This document shows, one piece after another, positions 22,283 through 29,956 of a stretch of 29,956 bases of DNA. Both the position numbers and the translations under genes were made by a program. Below the pieces are notes generated by a model that was not told the origin of the DNA, made no database searches, and saw nothing but the letters and a program-made list of their open reading frames with translations. Source of the DNA: Saccoglossus kowalevskii (Eukaryota; Hemichordata; Enteropneusta; Harrimaniidae); the NCBI RefSeq assembly GCF_000003605.2, contig NW_003156744.1, positions 268,231 to 298,186 of the forward strand, given 5' to 3'. How positions within the stretch are numbered: the stretch's first letter is position 1; each line of letters begins with the position of its first letter.

Positions 22283-22396
22283 GGTAAAGGAAATATGCGT
22301 ACTTATTGGTTAATTGGAAAACGTGGGGAACATACAACGTCTGCAATTGAAGTTATCAGCTCAGCAACTAATCCGTATGTTGTAGAAGACTCATGA
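22283..22396 (+). CDS. Receptor-type guanylate cyclase, last exon (C-terminus)
   Basis: This exon encodes GKGNMRTYWLIGKRGEH, a tail of about 20 residues ending in NPYVVEDS, and a TGA stop (22394-22396). GKG..(R/K)TYWL is the invariant closing motif of receptor guanylate cyclase domains. The cytoplasmic tail after it is short, as in natriuretic-peptide-type receptors. It shares nothing recognisable with the long tails of some other receptor cyclases. Acceptor TTTCAACAG after a T-rich tract. The joined four exons give 182 codons plus stop with no frame problem, which supports an intact gene. Confidence 0.96.
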   Translation, partial: GKGNMRTYWLIGKRGEHTTSAIEVISSATNPYVVEDS

Positions 22397-22600
22397 CATT
22401 AATATCAGCTTAGATTCATGTTTGCAGAGAGAGACGAACATTTTATTTCAACTTATATTTCCTGATACTACAAAGAAAGTTTTCTACCACATGTATTTTC
22501 TTTGAGTAGAAATTCATTTCCTGAAAATGTACTTGACAAAACAATTGAAACATATCTCACCCTTTAATAAATAAATCTCTATATTAATGTACCATAATGG
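22397..22600 (+). terminator. 3' UTR and polyadenylation signals of the guanylate cyclase gene
   Basis: Overlapping AATAAA hexamers occur at 22566-22571 and 22570-22575, about 170 bp after the stop codon. They are the nearest strong polyadenylation signals. A cleavage site within about 15-30 bp downstream is likely, which gives a short 3' UTR. Confidence 0.6.
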
Positions 22601-25095
22601 GATGTTTGTTTGCAATTTAAATATAAATATTTGTTTTGATTATATTATTATAATACAGTACTAGACACACCGCCCTCAATGCCATACTGATTATTTTTCT
22701 TTATTTGATCGCTGGGGCGCAAGAGCTCCACAATAACAATAGCGTGTACTTGACATTCCCGCGTAACGTTGTAGTACAAGACATTTATATTCATACCTAT
22801 AAATAAATGAGGTTTGATTACCATACATAAATAACGTCTCCTGCTTTTTATTGAGGCTTATCGAACGCTGTGCTTGGTGGCGATAGATGGCAGATATGGT
22901 GGGATGGGGTTGAATTCGTTTTGGATAATTTGTCCCCACTCGCTTTCAGTGAATTTAACACAAACTCAAATTGAATAGATTATGGAGATTATCTTTTGCA
23001 GAATACATTCTAACGATATACCAAATACTGTTAAATTTTGTGTTCCTGCAAATTTTGCCAAAGTGTCGTTTCACCGTGAAATATACCGGATTAAAGTGAT
23101 TTATCAAAAGCTAGTATTGTCATGAAGTGACGCTACCATATCATAGTACGTCGTTATCTTGAAAGAATGGTTGAATCAGAATATATAAACTTGACATTTA
23201 TCATTCAAGTGATATTCAAGTGTATACCGATGCAACATTTATGATTTAATGGAAATATATTAATCAAGTGAAAACTTTATCCTATTAACAGAATTTGAAC
23301 ACTTGGCGTAACACCCAAATGAAACAATTAATAATGTGTTGTTTTTTTCAGAAATAGTTTTCTGACTTTAATGAACAAATCTGCCGAATCATATTCGATG
23401 AGATACTCACTATGTTCTAAACACTATCACGGTATATTTTGTTTCGGATCTTCATGAGCAGGAAAACTATACAAAAACTACCTTTCGTAAACGTTTTATT
23501 AGTGGGTGTCCTAGACATGAGGACCAGTAGATCACATTTTGGATAAGATTTGACCCGGTTGTCATGACACAGGATGAAATGCTTAGAAAATGACAAATTT
23601 TCATGCAATTTTAACGGTAAATGCGTGTACCTGGACGCCATTCTATGAGTTCTTGTACATTTTACTTGCAACAGCTTTTTATTAAGTTGTTCTAATTACA
23701 ACTTCTCACCTTTTTGTATTCAAGTAACCCCCCATAATATCGAGTATACTAAATTAATATATTACTAAGCTATACCTTCTAGCCAATCCTTTCCAAAACT
23801 GTACTATCTTAGAACTGTACTGTCTTAGATTTTGTAACCCCGAGGACCATTCATATCAGGGTGTCAGTGTTACAGTCATCCATATGCAAATATATGTTGT
23901 AAATATGTCGCATCCACGAAGAGCTTTTTGTGAAATAGACGTTGGCATAAAGATCATGCCAGACTAAATTATATTTAATTGCATTAAATGCAGCGGAAAT
24001 ACATAACTGCATCTCAGAACTAACTACGCACTCCCAAGCCCGCCCCACTATAGTGAACACTAGCGTTGTGTCCGAGAACTGTGACTCAATTAGCTGATAA
24101 CACTTACACGTAGAGATACCAGATACGACCCAAAGGATTACACATTCGTTCGTTATAAGAAGTCCGTATTTGTCGTGTTGGTGATGATCGATATTGTCGA
24201 TTTGAGCGAGAGTATGGGTATTCGATAGTTAATCTTGACTGGTTAAAGTTTTATGTCTTTTTTGCGTTTTCAGTAAATTTCATAGCAGCCAACTTGAATT
24301 CTGCTACTAAGGTCTCATATCACAAACTAGAACTCTATGGGCGACAATGTTAGCGTTTGGGTAAATTTCTGCCAAAAACAAGAGTTACAAAGAATAAAGT
24401 ATTGTTTTATTTTGTTGAAACCATATGTATGTAATATAATTCTGGCCAGTAAAACACATAATAGCCAACTCAAACTCCTACAAAATGGATGTAAACAAAT
24501 CATACAGCATTTGTCAGTCTTTCTACCTTTAATATTCTCAGACACGCAGTCATTTTGGAAGTGTTTAATTGAGAGTTTCTCAATAAAATCGGCAAAAGAA
24601 AACCTAACAACCACCATAAAGTGGCTAACAACCACCATAATATTTGAACCAACTCTGATAGGCTAGTTGGTGACACGAGACAAATTGCCAATACAGGTGA
24701 GTAGCATAGCGCCATCTATGTCCAAACACTCAGTTTATCTTGTTTCTGCCTGACTATGCGATTTGAGCAGCATCCCAGTCATGTTTATAGGTGTATTTAC
24801 CCACACACACACTTGATTTCAAAACATAATGTATGCTTTCGATTACTCAGCAAAAAATGAATAAAACATTTCCAGGTTTATGGATATTTATACACCAAGA
24901 TTTAAACCATAAATGAAATATTCTATTTAATAACATCAAGCATTTTAATGAATTTTGTAATCCCAATTACCGTGGCACTCACTGGATAAACTCTATTTAT
25001 GGTCAGGAATGGTCGCTAAAATCAGTATTTTTGATTAACCATGTACCGGAAAATGTATTGCAATGTAGCGCAGACAAATTTGGCCGAGAAAATCT
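22601..25095. other. Intergenic AT-rich DNA, no gene recognised
   Basis: No exon is supported on either strand. CTCF-core-like matches occur at 22885-22893 (AGATGGCAG) and at 24709-24717 (AGATGGCGC on the minus strand). ACTGTACT(A/G)TCTTAGA repeats twice near 23800-23830. TAACAACCACCATAA occurs twice near 24606-24640. A possible reverse-transcriptase scrap is listed separately. Confidence 0.5.
24285..24540 (+). mobile_element. Possible non-LTR reverse transcriptase scrap
   Basis: A 109-codon frame starting at 24337 contains LKPYVCNIILASKTHNSQLK followed by LLQNGCKQIIQ. This resembles the LINE reverse-transcriptase thumb pattern in which a PY..YCN..W..S block precedes L..LQ.R..R.I. The key tryptophan and arginines are missing, and the catalytic box is not visible. 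It may be chance or a very old fragment. Confidence 0.25.
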
Positions 25096-25099
25096 GGTT

Positions 25100-27109
25100 G
25101 CGAAAAGAGTCCAGTGGCAAACAGTGGTTGATCCATGACCACAACAGGAGTCTGTCCAGGGTTGAGGTATTCCACTGAGTTTTTTATGACTTTCATTGAG
25201 TGCAGCATCATTGCTGGCGAATGTGCAGTTCTGTGGAAGAGTTTGGGGTTTTACTGGACCAAAATCATAGGGTCATACTGGTTCCCCTTTGCAAGAAAGA
25301 CGGGTTGTACATCATTATATGATCCTGGAAGCTGCGACACTTCATGTTTTGTTAAATCAGGGTTGATGACAACAAGTTGCCTGTCTATTCGCTGTAATGT
25401 TTGGCTTTGATGCTGGGTTAGGGAGATGGCTTGCCCGTGAAATGAGTCCTTGGATGTGCGTGAACTAGGATTATGATCAATTTTATCTCTTGCTCCAGTG
25501 GTGAATATCTGCTTTTTTAGTTTTGGTGGACATACCACTCCTTCAGTTTCATACAAGGCGCATAAACTATTGCCCATGTCAGCTGATATCTGAAGAACTC
25601 TGTCATAAGAAATTGATAGTCCTAGTCTACGAAGCTTATTCACGAGAGTTCTCTTTCGAGTTTCAGCATGAACCATTAATACAAGATATATGCAGCTAGA
25701 GGAGTTTCTTTGTCAGCAGGATGCCTAGCCTGTGTACTAAGATATCTCACTCCATTAACAGCATTGAACATGATTTAGTTGAGACAATGTTAAAGCCGCA
25801 TCAACTTTCTCGTGGTCTATCTGATTGTGTATGGCAGGTCTTTTCAGTATCATATTTATAAGAGCAAGTAATGTGTCAGATACTGCATTATGTTGACATT
25901 CAGGGTCAAATGAACCATCAAAGCATTTCTGTTTCTTGAGTATCTCCCTCCTCACAATAGTAGCAGCCTTTGATAGATACATGGCTTCTGTGTCAGATCT
26001 GACAAGCATGACTTCTCTACCTTCATTATATGCTCTGAGATCGGGGATTTGAGAAAGCAGTTGCTCCTTCAGTCTTGAAGAGTTAACTCCATTAGGAACA
26101 TAAGCCCCATTCTGTTTCAATCTCGAAGTTTCACCATGTCTGACAATATGCAAGTGGTGTCTTCCCCATCATTCCTAGATTCTTCATTGTATGACGCTAT
26201 CTCAGCTAAAGCAATACTTTCCATTAACGTTTGTATTGCACTTGACTTGGCTTGCTTGCAAGTGCGCCTAGCTCGGTTGTACAAAGCCATCAGACATTTC
26301 AAATGGTAGTTGGCATCTAATGCATGCATGTCACCAGCAGCTAATTTAGCCAATAATTGTCTGTCTCCTAGTTCTGTGGCACACTATTTTACCTTGTGGT
26401 CCAAGTCAAGAGTACATGCTCAATGTATGGATCCTCCAGGTTCATCACAGAAAAAACACACTGTTTTCCTATTTCCACTAGAAACCCATGATCCCATACT
26501 GGCACGGCTGGTTTGCATGTGCTAAAACACTTTCGTTTTTGTGCACTTTGGAGCTTGAGGGTGCTACAATTATTGTAGCATGACTTGTGCCATTTTGCAT
26601 CATTTCTTCTCAAGGTAGCCTCAATTCCTTGACCTTCATCAAGTTTACCTATATTAATGTTTATAGGTACATTTCCTAGCTTATGAAAACCAGACAAATT
26701 CTCAGACAGTGTATGATATCCTGAACCTTGCTTATTTTTGCGGTTAGACTGACAAATTAACTTTTCATCTGACTGTTTTTGGCACAAGACACATACATGC
26801 CACTGGATGGTTCTATCTTGACTCCCGGGGAGCTACTTGCATAGAAGTGCAATACGGGTATGTGCCGCCCGACTGGGGTGTCATTTCACGTTATTTTGTT
26901 TAGAAGTGGGTGGTTATTTATCAATGTTTTGGTTTAGAAGTGTGTAGCATTTATTTACTTTTACACAGGTCCTTATATTCAAAGCCAAATACCGGAAAAG
27001 GCTGACAAGAGGTGGGCTGCACACCCCTACCCACTTAATGTGGAAGTAGCCCCCTCGGGTCTTGACTATTTCGCTGGCTACTTGTACTTGGACAGGATTC
27101 GAGTTCCAT
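25100..27109 (-). pseudogene. Decayed copy 2 of the same gene superfamily (N-terminus to middle; C-terminal half missing)
   Basis: Reading leftwards from an ATG at 27107-27109: a serine-rich start, CVLCQKQSDEKL (about 26764-26799), GYHTLSEN, GIEATLRRNDAKWHKSC (about 26576-26626), a CFFCDEPGG block in another frame (about 26430-26457), KLAAGDM.ALDANYHLKCLM (about 26289-26347), YNRARR, RSDTEAMYLSKAATIVRR, SFDPECQ, a KETPLAAYIL block in another frame, then HAETRKRTLVNKLRRLGL, DKIDHN (25470-25487), DSFHG (25434-25448) and LNPGQTPVVVMDQPLFA (about 25116-25166). I recognise this order from unnamed multi-copy invertebrate proteins. The CxxC...HxxxC...CxxC pattern at the start suggests a zinc-binding module (inference). 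Frameshifts or stops occur near 25680, 26150, 26370 and 26450, and a MITE splits the first codons. Homology fades after DQPLFA, so the C-terminal half, including the nuclease-like part kept by copy 1, is absent. No introns are seen. Confidence 0.87.
26816..27067. mobile_element. 236-bp MITE with perfect 8-bp target site duplication
   Basis: TCTTGACT occurs at 26816-26823 and again at 27060-27067. Between them (26824-27059) the left end CCCGGGGAGCTACTTGC is the imperfect inverse of the right end, which reads CCCGAGGGGGCTACTTCC on the minus strand. Weaker inverted similarity continues for about 50 bp (GTATGTGCCGCCCGAC against GGTGTGCAGCCCACCT). No open frame is present, so the element is non-autonomous. 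An 8-bp duplication is typical of hAT, P and some Merlin elements; the CCCGG ends do not settle which. It sits 42 bp after the ATG of pseudogene copy 2. Confidence 0.9.
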
Positions 27110-27655
27110 TTTACTCTCCAGTCATGTAGTGATATCTAACTTAAAATGTATCTTCACCTACAAGTAAAATGATTGCATAACTATTGTGCAAATTCTACCA
27201 GAATGTTAGTATAAACTATAAAACTTGTAAACCAAATTATTTGTTATGGTACAATATACACGTACATGGAATATTCTGGATTAAAGTTCTTGTTTTACTG
27301 GGTTTTCCTGATCCATCTGATAACACGGAGACTACAACGCAAACCTGTTTCCCAGAGCAACTAAGCGCATGCGCAGTTTCTTCTGGCAACAACTAATATT
27401 AAATAGTGTCAAGCTAAGATGACTCAATCAACTGTAGAACTGATATGAATGCTCTTGTTGCATGGCATCAACAACCAGGATTGCGTTTTCATTTAAATAT
27501 GTTTATATTTATTATTATTCACCATATATGCATGTAGTATGTAGTATGTTGTTGTCCAACATGCTTTGTGTCAAAAAAACGTTAGTGAATTTCTAGGTGT
27601 TTATACTTATTATATTCAGGTTATTTTTCAATGTCTTTCAAAGTGATTTTTTCGC
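27110..27655. other. No gene recognised
   Basis: This is DNA upstream of pseudogene copy 2. A 70-codon plus-strand frame (27184-27396) has no known motif. TATGTAGTATGTAGTATGTTG (abbreviated, about 27533-27549) is a short near-tandem run. No promoter element of the pseudogene could be identified with confidence. Confidence 0.5.
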
Positions 27656-27659
27656 GGAA

Positions 27660-28410
27660 CTCTCATTTGCACTCTGGGTCGCATTTTTATACAAATCTGC
27701 ATTTACAGATGAAGTTTACAAATGAAATTTATAACACTTGAACAATTATAAAAAAAACACATTTAATTTGTTATTCTCCACATTTTACCCCAAAACCCAC
27801 TTTTCAGAGGAGAGTCAAATGCAGGTTTAAGTGTCATATGCACTGCCACATCAAAATGCATGTATGTACCGAATTTCATGCTTCTATAATACTTGGGGCA
27901 GTTATAAATCTGGTATTTGTGGTTTTTGACTAAAATGTTATTTTTTAAAACCAAAAATCAGTCATCACAAACAATGTCCGCTATTGATCTCAATGAAATA
28001 TGAATCTACATATTAAAGTGCATACCTGTACCATATTGTATGGTTCTAAACAATTCAAACATTTGTAAATTATTTGTTATTTTCATATTTTTGAACCAAA
28101 ATTTGATGTTTTTGCCCCAAAAGATAGCTGTTAAAGGTGAGCTCAATGATAGTTCAAATTTCATATGAATTGTCACATCCAAATGTGTATATGTACTAAA
28201 TTTCACGAGTGTATTATAATTTAAACATTTCTAAATACTATATTTGTTATAATTTTTGACCAAAATGTAATATTTACACAAAAAATCAGTCTTCACAGGC
28301 CAGATCTGCAGTGGGTCTCAATGGAATATGAATCTCCATATCAAACAGATCACCTGTACCAAATTTCATACTTCTATCACAATTTGAACAATTCCATGCT
28401 TTTTTAGATC
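27660..28410 (-). repeat. Imperfect tandem array, ~163-bp period
   Basis: The block TGTACC.AATTTCATGCTTCTA recurs in diverged form at about 27867, 28028, 28192 and 28354, spacings of about 161-164 bp. Neighbouring blocks repeat in step: ATATGAATCT, CCAAAA.TC, TTGTTAT and CCCCAAAA. Alternate units are more alike, for example TCAGTC.TCACA and CTCAATG.AATATGAATCT at about 27958 and 28285, so a higher-order period of about 325 bp is likely. Two minus-strand frames (27763-27954 and 28006-28206) share M.F.TY.H.DV..HM and FWGK because of this repetition. The period is not a multiple of three and stops intervene, so this looks like satellite-type DNA rather than a coding repeat. Confidence 0.8.
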
Positions 28411-29869
28411 GTTTTACTGTAAACTACTAGTACTTTATTTTTTTGCGAGTCTGGTAAACCATGTAATTCTGACTTCACTGGGGTCTTTGGAACAGTGTGT
28501 GACAATCAAAACCTTGCACAGAATCCCACAAACTAATATCACAAAACTGATCAATTTATAATATAGTATAAAAAAGCATAATGGAATACTGTAGAATACT
28601 TTTAAATTATTTTTGCTTGGAATTGATTTTCGCAATTTTTGTTGAAAGAAGAATTCAGTGAAAGTGAAAATAAAAATAAAATCCAGACCTATTTTACATT
28701 CAACTCATCAAAAATCAGTGAAAATAGATTCCATACAAAACACCCAAAAAGCCTATTCAGTGAAATTAAAATAAAGTATTTTATAGTCGTGTAAACCATT
28801 GCCAGTTTTAATATGTACAAAATATCAATGTTAACCCTTTCACCACTCAACATCATAACGTAACCTTCCACACTGTAGGGCAGTACTATCTACATGTAGT
28901 TTATGAAGAATATTGTGCAAAACATATTTAACTGAAGAGAATCAGGAAAAAATGTCACTCTTCAACTGTAAACTAATATTGGGAGGTAGAAGATAAAATT
29001 GTGAGATGAAAACAAAGTTAAGCTCAGAACAAATTATTTATGCTTCTTGTCACAATCTTCATAAACATCAGTTATAAATACAGGTGTCATACCTTTTTCT
29101 AAAGGTTTTTGTCAAAATTCCAGAAAATCTAAATAAAAGCACACTTTATAATAATTTAAAATAATAAAGAATAAAACAAACTTTCTGGGCAATGCATTAT
29201 GGGGGAAATGGCAACATTTTTATTGTTACTTGTTTTTAAATTACAAAAAAGCTGGGGAATATATGTGAATTAGAGAAAAATTTCATTGAAAATTGGTTTT
29301 ACGTCAACTAAGCATGTTCTACCGAGTTGGAGTCTGCAATTGACTTGAGGCAGTCTACGGAGGGGGCTATTTACAATTAACATCAAATTGAAAGCTCACA
29401 TATTTACACATAGGTTCTCAATAATAGGCAGGTGCAATGTAGTGGGTAATTCAGTGATATGGTTTGGTGATTTATTAAGACATGCACATAGATGGAAATC
29501 ACATGGTTAACCAACTGAGATATCTGAAAAAAACCTTCAATTAAGGGCAATGCAATGCAAATACAATACATTTCACACACACCCCCCGATAAGAGCCACC
29601 AAGAATAGAATGGTTTTGTCAACTTTTAACATTCTTTCTCTAAAAAAGACTGCAACATTTTAAGAACTATATTCCCTGATTTATATATTCTCTAAATCAT
29701 ACTATATGCCACATGTAGTTGTGTATGGAATCCAGAGGTATACATATCAATATCAATTGTCCTCATAAAATATTCACCATGGTATTTTTTGAAATGATGA
29801 ATTTATATTGAGTCAACTTTCATTAATTTGTTCTTGCTCAATTGTGTGTGTCCACTTGCACCTTACATA
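28411..29869. other. AT-rich DNA with no gene recognised
   Basis: There are only short open frames, of which the longest (72 codons, minus strand, 29404-29622) has no recognisable domain. The phrase TCAGTGAAA.T(A)AAAAT recurs three times in about 28655-28775. GCATTATGGG occurs at about 29193 and again near 29929. No array, gene or inverted element could be supported. Confidence 0.5.
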
Positions 29870-29956
29870 ATGACTGATTTGAGGAAGACAGCAGTTGACG
29901 AGAGATCTTTCAAGCAACAACTGAAGTTGCATTATGGGAAATTTTCGATAACATGG
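29870..29956 (+). other. Short open frame running off the right edge, possible start of a coding exon
   Basis: From an ATG at 29870 the frame stays open for 29 codons to the window end: MTDLRKTAVDERSFKQQLKL and then HYGKFSITW. The composition (K, R, Q, E rich) is more protein-like than other short frames nearby. No family is recognised and no splice or promoter evidence supports it. Chance is quite possible. Confidence 0.25.

Noticed and set aside
24327-24715. Overlapping open frames of about 70-110 codons on both strands
   Set aside because: Frames on opposite strands overlap without domain support. Only a faint reverse-transcriptase resemblance on the plus strand was kept, at low confidence.
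27094-27106. GGATTCGAGTTCC, resembling a tRNA B-box
   Set aside because: No cloverleaf can be folded around it, and it lies in the first codons of pseudogene copy 2.

Overview
This is an AT-rich, intron- and repeat-laden stretch of animal nuclear DNA. It looks like a marine invertebrate. The host gene is a metazoan receptor-type guanylate cyclase. The decayed multi-copy gene family on both flanks is one I associate with cnidarian, lancelet and hemichordate genomes. A hemichordate-like deuterostome is my guess, not a demonstration. Nothing bacterial, no rRNA, no convincing tRNA and no CRISPR was seen.

Layout. Positions 1-3290 (minus strand) hold a frameshifted pseudogene of a large uncharacterised gene family. 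What remains is the middle and C-terminal part, and it runs off the left edge. Its last visible domain looks like a FEN1/XPG-type (PIN-like) nuclease core. From 3.3 to 13.8 kb I see no gene, only dispersed duplications (5.2-7.5 kb), two MITE-like GC-rich patches (7.6 and 10.3 kb) and a 153-bp pure AATA array. At 13.86-14.84 kb lies a dead 3' fragment of a non-LTR retrotransposon with PQG and YMDD motifs.

The functional core is the plus-strand guanylate cyclase. Four C-terminal exons (15356-15599, 18105-18203, 20224-20315, 22283-22396) join in perfect phase into 182 residues and a stop, followed by AATAAA. They encode most of the cyclase catalytic domain with its nucleotide-specificity and catalytic residues intact. 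Exons for the rest of the protein are not found in the 15 kb upstream. The introns carry a foldback-like element with about 195-bp inverted arms (16230-17128) and a nearly perfect minisatellite of 28 copies of a 28-bp unit (21269-22052).

Positions 25.1-27.1 kb (minus strand) hold a second pseudogene of the same superfamily, from another subfamily. It keeps the N-terminus and middle and lacks the C-terminal half. Its first exon is split by a 236-bp MITE with a perfect 8-bp target duplication, and removing the MITE restores an open frame from an ATG. An imperfect tandem array with a period of about 163 bp follows (27.66-28.41 kb). The rest is AT-rich DNA with no recognisable gene, apart from a short open frame at the right edge.
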